Shown in pieces: positions 24,407 to 32,648 of a stretch of 64,000 nucleotides of DNA. Source of the stretch: JBGSPQ01 sp964346765 (GTDB lineage Bacteria; Patescibacteriota; Gracilibacteria; UBA1369); the NCBI GenBank assembly GCA_964346765.1, contig CAYFWB010000006.1, forward strand, positions 1 through 64,000. Reading direction: 5' to 3'. Positions within the stretch are counted from its first letter, which is position 1. Each line of letters opens with the position of its first letter. The notes beneath the pieces were generated by a model, which saw nothing but the letters and a program-made list of their open reading frames with translations, did no database searches and was not told where the DNA came from. Both the position numbers and the translations under genes were made by a program.

Positions 24407-26398
24407 ATGGACATTCAAAAACAAAAATATTTTTTCCTTGCAAAGAGGTTAATTTTTATGGGAGGGGAGGCACCAAAGGGTCCACAAGCATTAACAGAAG
24501 AACAACTGACTGCCGAAACACAAGCGGAAAGGGCGGAGGCGTTGACTTTGGATGACAAAGATACCCCAGAGGAAGCTAACGCGAATCATTCAGAAGTTGT
24601 TAAGTATTTGGAGAGAGCAGAAAACAAGCTGGAGGATATTAGAAAACAACACAATATCGGAGAAATTTCAGAACTTCAAACTAGGTTGGATAGTCAAAAT
24701 GATAGATTGACGACTTTAACTAATATCTTTACTCAAAATTTTTCCAATTTGAATAATGATACGCTGTTTCAAGACAAAGACACTTTGCGCGGTTTGGTTC
24801 AAGCCTATCCTTCAATCCGAAGCGTGCTGGAAGGATCACAACCTAAGATACAAGCCATTAACGCCGCATTTAGCAGTGAAGAGACCAGAATAACTGCCGA
24901 AATTGATCAAATTCAAGCTGAACTAACTCCCGCCACCCAAACTAAAAATGCTTCGAATAATGTTTTGAATGCACTCAGTGAATTGGCCGTCGATACTATC
25001 AAAGAAAAACAGGAAGCAAGGTTTGAAGATGCGAAGATAGATTATGCATCCGACAAAATAGCCACTCTTTTTGAAAATAAAAAAGATCCTGCTTATCAAC
25101 AAAAGTGTACTCTTGCAGGAGAGTTTTTGAGTGGATTAATGTCGAATGCCGAATTTACGCATGATTCGGATAAATATGAGGAGGCGTTTGATGCATGTCT
25201 GGCTAAAACCAATGACGAGGCAATCAAACAATATGTTGATAATTTAATATCCGGTGGGGAAACCCCAGAATCACCAGTAAAGAAAGAAGAAGAAGCAATT
25301 TTTGGTGAGGATGAGGCTTCAGACATACGGCCAGAAGTTCGGGCTTATGTGCATGGTTTGATTGCCAGCTTGCGAACAGTAAACACTGATGGTCATGCTA
25401 GTCCACCTGATAACTTAACAGATTGGAATCAATGGATTAATGGAAGGTTAAATGGCATTAATCCTATGACCGTAGAAAATGTACAATTGGCACTGGCAGA
25501 TTTCCATCAAGAAGATAATGTTAGAAAATTAGAAAATTTCGTGAATAATAGTCAAACAGATTTATTAGCACAAGTCAAAAATAATCCCACAGTACAGCGC
25601 ATTTATCAACAAAGGATGGCGGAGGCGATGAGAGAAATAAGTGATGACGGTAAAAGGACTGAATACCGTACCTATTTTTTGGCGCAGGTGAATAGATTAG
25701 GAGTGGAAAATATTAATGCCATTCGATCTATCGCGAGTCCTGATTTATGGAATTATGGAGCCGATTCGTTAAGCGCTTTGCCGGAGGGCGCGCGTGCGGC
25801 AAATAATGCGCCGCGCGCGGCTGTACAAATGGCTGAAAGATTGGCGGCAAGATGTCAGCAAAGTGGTGCGAAAGAAGGTCAGGTTTTTGCTTTTACTCAG
25901 GATGGTCAAATCTATTACGCAAGATATTCCGGCGGAAGAGATGCTCAATTATATAGAGTGCCCGATGGCGCGGATTTGTCTTCCGAGATGTCAAAAGTTG
26001 GAGAGGAAAGGTCCGGAGGCAGGTCAATACAAACTCCGAATGCAACTGTTGAGAGTACTCATATGTCAGAGGAAAGATCTGAAAAAGAAAAACAAGCCAG
26101 CAAGAAGGCCATTTCGGCTGTTAGAACAACTTTGGCTTCATACATCAATAAAGGACATGAAAAATTAAAAGAAGAGGGACTGAATGATTGGGTGCCTTTA
26201 AGTACAGAGGTACTGTCCGCTATTAATAATAAGTTAAATGAACTGAAAGTCGATGATTCTGTAAATACTGTGGTATCGACCGGAGGTTTTAAAATTAAGT
26301 TGAAAAATGGTAAAGCAATACTAACGAACCCCCAATATGGTAATGAATGGGCAAAAACTGTACTTAACAATTTGGAAGAAAATTCCGATCAATCTTAA
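24407..26398 (+). CDS. Signature-N-terminus protein B
   Basis: 663 aa, unknown function. The N-terminus DIQKQKYFFLAKRLIFMGGEAP carries the clearest form of the signature. A Glu/Ala/Thr-rich linker and a long coiled coil (about 55-200) follow, then helical domains. Near 490-525 a short beta stretch reads FTQDGQIYYARYSGGRDAQ, and the last 80 residues end with a beta pair (GGFKIKLKNGKAILTN), like the C-terminal beta pairs of the proteins at 32649 and 33898. No enzyme motif or membrane helix is seen. It is co-transcribed with 23990-24397, and the 1017-residue gene follows after 94 bp. Confidence 0.75.
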   Translation: MDIQKQKYFFLAKRLIFMGGEAPKGPQALTEEQLTAETQAERAEALTLDDKDTPEEANANHSEVVKYLERAENKLEDIRKQHNIGEISELQTRLDSQNDRLTTLTNIFTQNFSNLNNDTLFQDKDTLRGLVQAYPSIRSVLEGSQPKIQAINAAFSSEETRITAEIDQIQAELTPATQTKNASNNVLNALSELAVDTIKEKQEARFEDAKIDYASDKIATLFENKKDPAYQQKCTLAGEFLSGLMSNAEFTHDSDKYEEAFDACLAKTNDEAIKQYVDNLISGGETPESPVKKEEEAIFGEDEASDIRPEVRAYVHGLIASLRTVNTDGHASPPDNLTDWNQWINGRLNGINPMTVENVQLALADFHQEDNVRKLENFVNNSQTDLLAQVKNNPTVQRIYQQRMAEAMREISDDGKRTEYRTYFLAQVNRLGVENINAIRSIASPDLWNYGADSLSALPEGARAANNAPRAAVQMAERLAARCQQSGAKEGQVFAFTQDGQIYYARYSGGRDAQLYRVPDGADLSSEMSKVGEERSGGRSIQTPNATVESTHMSEERSEKEKQASKKAISAVRTTLASYINKGHEKLKEEGLNDWVPLSTEVLSAINNKLNELKVDDSVNTVVSTGGFKIKLKNGKAILTNPQYGNEWAKTVLNNLEENSDQS

Positions 26399-26492
26399 GG
26401 TCCGCCGGCAAGTTTGATTGCTGGTATTGAAGCGAGCATTAGTGAGGGAAAGAAAAAAAATAAAAAAACTTAAAACAACATAATTACCCCCC

Positions 26493-29400
26493 ATGTCCCC
26501 GGAAATACAAAGTCCGCTTGAGCGTTTGCACCGCAGAATAGCGGCGAGGGACGCGGCGCTGACGGAAGCGGATGTTAATAAGGCGGTGGACGATGAGATT
26601 GCGGCGCTGAAGGAGAAGTTTAAGGACGATCCGGCTACGCTTTCCAATCGCGAGGCGCGCGTGCGCGAGTTTCATGAACAGCTTAAGGCGGAGAACGCCG
26701 ATTTATATAAAGCTTATCAAAAGGGCAAACTGGACTTTTTTACGGAGTCCAGAATGCTTTGGGAAGGAACTCCTTCTTTGGAGGCTTTGCGGGAAAGGCC
26801 GCGGCAGTTTGACGCGGCATCGGCGGAGGCCCAGAGATTAACCGACCCTGAAAGGGACGACGCAAACGCTATTGATGATTATGAAGGCTGGGGGCCGGGA
26901 TGGATTAGCGAAGGCTCTAACAAAAACAATGAAACCCGTTGGACTCTTTCGGGTTATATGACGGCGATGGGGCTGGATGGTCCGCAAACAAGAGAAAAGG
27001 CTTATTCCGCTTCTTATGATGTTTATGATTCATGGACGGGGTCGGTTTTGAAATATGATGAGCTTAGGGAGGATTTGCAGATGGGTAAATTTCTTGATGA
27101 GCTTAATAAATATCCGGATATGGAAGATGAGCCGCGTGGTTATTTGGCGGGGTGTCTTGCGCTTTCGGAGACGTATTATCCGCAAATAGATAATGTTTAC
27201 AGGAAGTATTTGTTTGAGACGGTTGATAAACTGGCGGCGGAGGGGAAATTTAAGGTTTCGGAAGGTAAGAATAAGTGGGAGCGAGGCCACGATCAGATGG
27301 CTGTTTTGAAAGCGGTTTATACTCCGCGCGAGTGGAATGAGACGCATCTGGAGGCACGGGCGGCGTTTAGACGACTGAATGATAATGCTTTGGCTCTGGC
27401 GGATTCGCTTGGGATTGTGATCCCCGAAGATGTGAAGCAATTTTTAGATACGGATGTTACGTCGATACTTAATGAGGATGTGAAAAAAATCACCGATTAC
27501 TCGGAAATGTTGGCGGCGATGGCGAAGGGTGTGATTGTAGAAAAGAAAGAGGAAATTGGAAAGAAAGTTGATGAGGTGGAGAAAAAGTTAAATGAGGTTA
27601 TTGCTAAAAATAAATCGAAAAAAAAGTATACGGAAGAGAGTATGAAAAGTATGAGGGAGAGATTTAATAAAGCTAAAGCCGCTGTGGCGGGGGCGGCCGC
27701 CGGCGCGGCGGCAACTCTGCAATCGGTGATGGAAGATAACGCGGCTCTTGAAGGCGCCGGCAATGAACTTAACTCCGTTTCCAGCGCAATTAACTCTATG
27801 TTAGCGGGGTTTGAAGTGGCGGCGAGCGGCGGTGGTGGAGGTGCCGGCGCGGGCAATACGGGCGGTAGCGGTTCAGGCGGCGCCGGCGGCGGATCTTTGG
27901 AAGGTCCCCCAACGGGTATTGATGAATATGAAAATAAGTGGAGTTCGGCCGAGATGGTGGATGGGAGATGGTCCGTCCCTGACGTTAAAGTGGCTTCTTC
28001 TTTGACGGATACTCCCTATAGAGGGTCTAATGGTAAGATTGAGGGGAAAATTCCCGGAGGCACCAAACTTAGAATTGTTGACGTGACTGCCAAATGCAGA
28101 AAGGTGGAGGGCGTTACTTTTGTGCAGGTTGATTACAACGGCAAAAGCGTTTGGATGGACGAATCGGTTTTGGTTTTGGGAGAGGAAAGCCTTGAATCAA
28201 CGGAGGCCCGCGAAAGGGCGGCGTTTATTCAGCAGAAGGATTTTAATGAGGTGAAAAAAGGCGATAAATACCGATATAACTTGAATACATATCCTCAATC
28301 AACAAAAAACAATAAGCCGTATCAGAAGTTTAAAAATCCCGATGTGGATAGAATTTTCGGTAAAAAATACAATGAAAATCTGACCGATCCGATTAATAAA
28401 AAGATACTATATTTAGCCAACAAAGCTTGGAAAGATTCGGGAATGGAATTTGACGGACAGCCGAAAATCGCCGATCTGAAAAAATCATATAATGAAAAAT
28501 TTATTCCCGTCTGGGAAAAAGCAGCCAAGGAGCTGGACAAAATTACCGGAGGGAAAAAAGAGAATAAGGAATCCTCTCCGGAAGGTACGCGCTTTGCCAC
28601 AAAAATCGATCCTGAAATTTTAAAAATTCTGGGCGGTATTGAAGCTATTGGTCGATACGCGGACGTTTCGCACCGAATTCTTATGTATATGAAGAATCCG
28701 AAAAAATATCCCCGCGGAATTAACGTCCATCTGCCTTTCAATAATACTCTGGAACCGGTCAAGATTTACTACGCGAACGGTGTGAAAAACGCTCCGGCTT
28801 ATGTAGTTTTTAATTCAAATCCGGCATTGAGATATCGCTACGGATCCATGGAAAATCTGGTAAGAAGACTGCACCAGGGGCATGTTCTTTCACGCAGGCA
28901 ATATAATATTTTGGGGTATGAAGGCTCTTACAAGCAATGGGAGGGATACATTGGGCAACTGGACGTGCTGGATAAAGAAGCCACTTACGGCGAGAGCGCC
29001 CGCAAATGGACACACAAGCTGGAATTTGACTGGCCCGGCAGGGATCCGGATATCTGGGTACGGCCCGATAAGCACGGAAGAATTGTTTACGTGATTGATC
29101 GAAACAACGCGGCCCCGGACGGTTCGGACGTGCGAAAGGGCTACTGTGAAAACTTTAACGCGTTTTTGGTTGTGATGAAGAGATATTTAAGCTGGACCGA
29201 GCGCTATGATGATCTTCCGGATAGTCAAAAATCGCTTGAAGCACGCAAAGAGAGGCTTTATGACAAGATTGTTCATCCCAGAGTTTTCAGGCAATTTTCA
29301 AATAAAATCGGGCGAGTGGTTCAGTTGAAGACCCGATTAACCGGCGTGGACATGATTTTGGACTGGGGCGGCGGCAATGATTTGAACAGCAGAAAAAACG

Positions 29401-29546
29401 CCAAATTAAGAGTGTGGGTCAATTCATCGGGTGAATATTCTTACAGCGTTAACAGAGAAGACATTAAAAACGGTTCCGTAAGAGGCACTTCACCTAATAT
29501 CCGCGGAATTGTGAACGCGGTTTCCAAAATCAAGCGCAACCTTTGA
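26493..29546 (+). CDS. Large protein with SH3-like domain and Gly-rich linker
   Basis: 1017 aa, unknown overall. Helical N-terminal domain (1-340) with a charged start; coiled coil (about 350-405); Ala-rich segment (KAAVAGAAAGAAATLQ, about 395-410); Gly/Ser linker (about 445-470); SH3b-like beta domain (about 490-570; GKIPGGTKLRIVD, FVQVDYNGKSVWMD), a fold that often binds cell-wall peptides; and a large C-terminal domain (about 640-1017) with many Tyr/Trp (YEGSYKQWEGYIGQLD, GRDPDIWVRPDKHG). It lacks the N-terminal signature and has no signal peptide. The first ATG after an in-frame TAA is used. The end R-N-L-stop is read from a family 2 repeat. Confidence 0.75.
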   Translation: MSPEIQSPLERLHRRIAARDAALTEADVNKAVDDEIAALKEKFKDDPATLSNREARVREFHEQLKAENADLYKAYQKGKLDFFTESRMLWEGTPSLEALRERPRQFDAASAEAQRLTDPERDDANAIDDYEGWGPGWISEGSNKNNETRWTLSGYMTAMGLDGPQTREKAYSASYDVYDSWTGSVLKYDELREDLQMGKFLDELNKYPDMEDEPRGYLAGCLALSETYYPQIDNVYRKYLFETVDKLAAEGKFKVSEGKNKWERGHDQMAVLKAVYTPREWNETHLEARAAFRRLNDNALALADSLGIVIPEDVKQFLDTDVTSILNEDVKKITDYSEMLAAMAKGVIVEKKEEIGKKVDEVEKKLNEVIAKNKSKKKYTEESMKSMRERFNKAKAAVAGAAAGAAATLQSVMEDNAALEGAGNELNSVSSAINSMLAGFEVAASGGGGGAGAGNTGGSGSGGAGGGSLEGPPTGIDEYENKWSSAEMVDGRWSVPDVKVASSLTDTPYRGSNGKIEGKIPGGTKLRIVDVTAKCRKVEGVTFVQVDYNGKSVWMDESVLVLGEESLESTEARERAAFIQQKDFNEVKKGDKYRYNLNTYPQSTKNNKPYQKFKNPDVDRIFGKKYNENLTDPINKKILYLANKAWKDSGMEFDGQPKIADLKKSYNEKFIPVWEKAAKELDKITGGKKENKESSPEGTRFATKIDPEILKILGGIEAIGRYADVSHRILMYMKNPKKYPRGINVHLPFNNTLEPVKIYYANGVKNAPAYVVFNSNPALRYRYGSMENLVRRLHQGHVLSRRQYNILGYEGSYKQWEGYIGQLDVLDKEATYGESARKWTHKLEFDWPGRDPDIWVRPDKHGRIVYVIDRNNAAPDGSDVRKGYCENFNAFLVVMKRYLSWTERYDDLPDSQKSLEARKERLYDKIVHPRVFRQFSNKIGRVVQLKTRLTGVDMILDWGGGNDLNSRKNAKLRVWVNSSGEYSYSVNREDIKNGSVRGTSPNIRGIVNAVSKIKRNL

Positions 29547-29549
29547 GGT
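29539..29549. repeat. REP family 2 unit a (left pair)
   Basis: ACCTTTGAGGT. It supplies the stop (AAC CTT TGA) of the gene at 26493-29546. The next unit starts 36 bp downstream. Confidence 0.8.
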
Positions 29550-29574
29550 TAATTTGGATGTTTATGCGAAATTG

Positions 29575-29585
29575 ACCTTTGAGGT
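29575..29585. repeat. REP family 2 unit b (left pair)
   Basis: ACCTTTGAGGT preceded by GCGAAATTG. That spacer sequence recurs before unit d, on the other side of RAYT2. Confidence 0.8.
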
Positions 29586-29637
29586 TAATTTAGTTTTTTT
29601 TAAGATTTCCATAATGTTGGCATGCTATTTTTTATTC

Positions 29638-30087
29638 ATGCCATCAATAAAAAGGGGTTACACACACAATTCAATTCACCATATCTATAATCGTGGAGTG
29701 TTGAAAAAAAATATTTTTCATTCCAATTCCGATTATAATAAATTCATTGCGCGTATGGATGAGTACAAAGCCAAATATCCCATTGATTTGCAGGCTTTTT
29801 GTCTTATGCCCAACCATTTTCATTTTATTATCCGAGAAACTGGCCAATTTAAGCCAATTATCTCTAAATTTATGCAGCAACTTCAGAATGCCTATGCACG
29901 ATACTATGCTGTTAAATATGGGCATTCAGGAAGGCTTTTTCAGGGTGTTTATAAGAATAAAAGGATCAGAGATGAAGTCTATTACGATGTTGTAAAGCAG
30001 TATATCAAATACAATCCCGTTAAAGATGGGCTTGTGGATGCACCCAAAAAGTGGAAATATCTTGGTGGCGCCGCACTGGACCTTTGA
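29638..30087 (+). CDS. REP-associated tyrosine transposase RAYT2
   Basis: 149 aa paralogue of RAYT1 with the same layout: HHIYNRGV (residues 14-21), the HUH site MPNHFHFII (about 57-65), NAYARYYAVKY with the candidate catalytic Tyr, GRLFQGVYKNK and KYNPVKDGLV. The ATG at 29638 gives a protein aligned end to end with RAYT1; the frame is open further upstream but not expected to be translated. It is flanked on both sides by pairs of the family 2 unit with identical 36-bp spacing, and its own stop (GAC CTT TGA) lies in the right pair. It sits between the 1017-aa gene and the convergent FemAB gene. Confidence 0.9.
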   Translation: MPSIKRGYTHNSIHHIYNRGVLKKNIFHSNSDYNKFIARMDEYKAKYPIDLQAFCLMPNHFHFIIRETGQFKPIISKFMQQLQNAYARYYAVKYGHSGRLFQGVYKNKRIRDEVYYDVVKQYIKYNPVKDGLVDAPKKWKYLGGAALDL

Positions 30088-30090
30088 GGT
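30080..30090. repeat. REP family 2 unit c (right pair)
   Basis: ACCTTTGAGGT, giving the RAYT2 stop codon TGA. Confidence 0.8.
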
Positions 30091-30103
30091 TAAATTGTTT
30101 TTT

Positions 30104-31162
30104 TTAGCGAAATTGACCTCTGAGGTGTTTGGCCAGTTTGAGCAGAGCGTACCAAAATGGCTTGAATATGAGCTCTCGGGCGGGCAGGTAGTCTACTATT
30201 TTTCCCCCAAATTTTAGCTTGAATTCGCTTACGGAAGCCCACGGATGGCATTTATCCGGTTGACCTCTGAGGTTGGGAGCGATGCCGAAGAGGTTGTATG
30301 TTTTGTAGCCGTGCTTTTTGGCGTCGCGCATGATTTCCCAGTGGAGCAGGTATGGGGCCATGACGTTTCTGTCTTGACTTGAGGAAGCGCCAAAATAATA
30401 TGTAGCCGTGTCTTTAAAATATATAACAATAGCCGTTGCCAAAGGTTTATCTTTGTAATAAGCGATCCATAACTTGCAGTTTTGGGGACCCAAAATATCG
30501 AGCATGTTTTTGTAATATTCTTTTGGATGGCCGTTGAATTTGTCTCTTGCCGCGGTTTCATAGAAAAGTTTAAAGAAAGTGTCGATTTCTCTGGCGCACT
30601 TTAAATGCACCTGTACACCATGTTTTTGAGCAACTTTAATGTTGTAGCGCCCTTTTTGCTTCATTTTTTTTAGGATTTCTTCTTCCGTTTGCTTCAAATT
30701 GATTACCAGCGTGTGTTCGGGCATGTACTGGGCGTGCGCTTCTTTCATTTTCAGCCAGTTGTAACAATTTTTCGCTTTTACCGCGTTGTCTACGTCAAAG
30801 GTTGGGATCGGAGGGTCGACACGCAAAAAAACGGCTTTTTCTTGTTTGGCTATTTTATGTATTTTTTCACATAAAAGGCCGTGGCATTTAACGTCTGTCG
30901 CGTCCATTAACGGGCCGCGCGGACAATACAGCCAGGAAAGCCCGAATGGCAGTTTTTGCCTTATCATAAGCGCTGTTCCGAGTATTTTCTTGCCGGTAAC
31001 GGTGCGGTCTTCCAAAACAAGCATCCAATATTTGTCTCTTTTAAATGATTTAGCCTGAAAATCGCCCCATTCGTAGGTCTGATGGACGGTCCCCAAAGGA
31101 TGAGCGTGAACAAAGTCGTTAAACTGCTCTTTTTCCGGCAGATTGTATTCCTGGATATCCAT
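30104..31162 (-). CDS. FemAB/FemX-like peptidoglycan aminoacyltransferase
   Basis: 352 aa with two GNAT-like halves. Members use aminoacyl-tRNA to add amino acids to the lipid II stem peptide on the cytoplasmic side, building interpeptide bridges. Support: YEWGDFQAKSFKRD near the N-terminus, LPFGLSWLYCPRGPL, EEILKKMKQKGRYNIKVAQKHGV (central FemAB motif), PLATAIVIYFKDTATYYFGASS and the C-terminal YKTYNLFGIAPN...HPWASVSEFKLKFGGK. Two family 2 repeat units lie inside the frame: NLRGQ near residue 300 and HLRGQ at the very end. A -10 box, TATAAT, lies at 31183-31188 on the minus strand. Confidence 0.88.
   Translation of the reverse strand: MDIQEYNLPEKEQFNDFVHAHPLGTVHQTYEWGDFQAKSFKRDKYWMLVLEDRTVTGKKILGTALMIRQKLPFGLSWLYCPRGPLMDATDVKCHGLLCEKIHKIAKQEKAVFLRVDPPIPTFDVDNAVKAKNCYNWLKMKEAHAQYMPEHTLVINLKQTEEEILKKMKQKGRYNIKVAQKHGVQVHLKCAREIDTFFKLFYETAARDKFNGHPKEYYKNMLDILGPQNCKLWIAYYKDKPLATAIVIYFKDTATYYFGASSSQDRNVMAPYLLHWEIMRDAKKHGYKTYNLFGIAPNLRGQPDKCHPWASVSEFKLKFGGKIVDYLPARELIFKPFWYALLKLAKHLRGQFR
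30116..30126. repeat. REP family 2 unit d (right pair)
   Basis: ACCTCTGAGGT preceded by GCGAAATTG, 36 bp after unit c. On the minus strand it encodes HLRG near the FemAB C-terminus. Confidence 0.8.
30263..30273. repeat. REP family 2 unit e, inside the FemAB coding region
   Basis: ACCTCTGAGGT read on the minus strand as NLRG in APNLRGQPDK. This could be an insertion tolerated in a loop, or chance. Confidence 0.6.
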
Positions 31163-31212
31163 GGAAATTTTGTTGCTTTTTGATTATAACACATGTAATT
31201 TCAGGCTCTACC

Positions 31213-31240
31213 TTGTTTTATTCTTAATTTATTGTATAAT
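31213..31240 (+). promoter_or_regulatory. Promoter of the FHA-PP2C gene, leaderless
   Basis: TTGTTT (31213-31218), a 16-bp spacer and TATAAT (31235-31240). The ATG at 31247 starts 6 bp after the -10 box, so the transcript should begin at or next to the start codon. Confidence 0.65.
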
Positions 31241-31246
31241 TAATAT

Positions 31247-32554
31247 ATGGACTATCTGACTCCCGACATTGACGGCAAACAAATGGAACTTGCTCCCGGT
31301 ATTCCGGAGGATTTTGTTCTGGATGATGATTCGCCACTTGAAATATTTACTCGTAAGGGCAAAAAGATCGCCACCATAAGGCCTTTCGGGCAAGGTATTA
31401 TGATTGCAAACGGGGTAAACCGCCATGCGGTTTCGGGTCTAAATATTTTTTCTGTTGGTATTAATTCTCTGGGCGAGAATTTTTTTGGCGATACCGGACG
31501 GTATGTTTCGGGTAATCATGTGGAAATTGCAATTACTAAAATTTCTAAAACCAGTGTGGCTGTTAGATTAACGGATTTAAACTCCAGTAACGGCACGTTT
31601 TGCTTTCAATCACGTGATTCTTTTTCCGCCAATGAAAATGACGCAACTTTGCCTGTTAATATAGAAATTGCGGAATCCAGAGAGCGTATCCGTGGTGCTG
31701 TAAGTCCGGAATATTCACCACGGAAAGCTATAATTGTCGCAGGAGGCAACGAAGGCGAATCGGTCAGCGAAAATGGCAAAAATAAGGCCATTACTGTGGC
31801 CGGAAGCCGCGATAATAATGAAGACGGGTCTTTGGTTATGGATAAAGCCATTGCCGTCGCCGACGGAATGGGGGGCTATGAAGCCGGGGAAGAAGCTTCT
31901 CGTATTGCCCTTGAAACAGGAGGCAAATTTATCAATAATGACCGCCATAACCTGAAAGAAATTTTTTATGCCGCCTGCAAAGGAATTGCCAACGCCGGAC
32001 TTGGCAATCATAGTGGCACAACTTTGGCAATTGCCAGAAAAAACGTTTCCCAAGACGGTATGACTCGTTTTGAAGTTGCCCATGTCGGTGATACTAAAAT
32101 TTTGGCTTTTTCCCGTAAGTACGGGAAATTACTTTATGAATCCCGCGATCAATCGCAAGTCCAGAAGATGATTGAAAAAACAATTCTGCATCCGATAGAC
32201 AGGTACACAAATCCAGGAAACTCAATAATTACTAATTCAATTGAGGCCAAAGGGCTTACCCAGCCTCCTTCTTTTCATACGATTGAAGGAGAAACCGACG
32301 ATGTGGTTGTTGTGATTTTAAGTGATGGAGTGTCCGACTATGTGACTCCGGAAGAGGTGGTGGAGCTGTATTTGAATTTGCACGACAAATCGCCCGCGGA
32401 AGCCAAAGCTCATTTTCATAAAAAACTGGTGGACTTGGCTGTTGACAGGCAAAAACGCGAAGACGGCTTTGAAATAAAGCTGGATGGAAATAAACAACAT
32501 ATCATAATAGAGGGTGACGGAGGGGATAATATCACAGTCGCTGTGATGGAATAG
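31247..32554 (+). CDS. FHA-PP2C protein phosphatase
   Basis: 435 aa. The FHA domain (about 30-125) has the canonical VSGNHVEI (87-94) and DLNSSNGTF (110-118) for phosphothreonine binding. A linker leads to a PP2C Ser/Thr phosphatase (about 175-435): NNEDGS (190-195), ADGMGGYEAGEEAS (205-218, metal Asp and Gly), SGTTLAIA, VAHVGDTKI, LSDGVSDYV and GGDNITVAVM. All metal-binding Asp positions appear intact, so it should be active. No Ser/Thr kinase is in the window. Its target could include the FHA and signature proteins around it (inference). It directly precedes signature protein C at 32649. Confidence 0.93.
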   Translation: MDYLTPDIDGKQMELAPGIPEDFVLDDDSPLEIFTRKGKKIATIRPFGQGIMIANGVNRHAVSGLNIFSVGINSLGENFFGDTGRYVSGNHVEIAITKISKTSVAVRLTDLNSSNGTFCFQSRDSFSANENDATLPVNIEIAESRERIRGAVSPEYSPRKAIIVAGGNEGESVSENGKNKAITVAGSRDNNEDGSLVMDKAIAVADGMGGYEAGEEASRIALETGGKFINNDRHNLKEIFYAACKGIANAGLGNHSGTTLAIARKNVSQDGMTRFEVAHVGDTKILAFSRKYGKLLYESRDQSQVQKMIEKTILHPIDRYTNPGNSIITNSIEAKGLTQPPSFHTIEGETDDVVVVILSDGVSDYVTPEEVVELYLNLHDKSPAEAKAHFHKKLVDLAVDRQKREDGFEIKLDGNKQHIIIEGDGGDNITVAVME

Positions 32555-32575
32555 GTGATTTATCAGTATATTTAT

Positions 32576-32604
32576 TTGATATATGGGCTGTTTTGTTATA
32601 TACT
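32576..32604 (+). promoter_or_regulatory. Promoter of signature protein C
   Basis: TTGATA (32576-32581), a 17-bp spacer and TATACT (32599-32604), with a leader of about 38 nt before the ATG at 32649. Confidence 0.7.
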
Positions 32605-32648
32605 GTTATGATTGATTAAATATATTAAATTTCATAACGTTAATTCAA

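Noticed and set aside
27835..27900. Gly-rich stretch as a collagen-like or PE_PGRS repeat
   Set aside because: Only about 30 residues of irregular Gly/Ala/Ser; a flexible hinge is the simpler reading.
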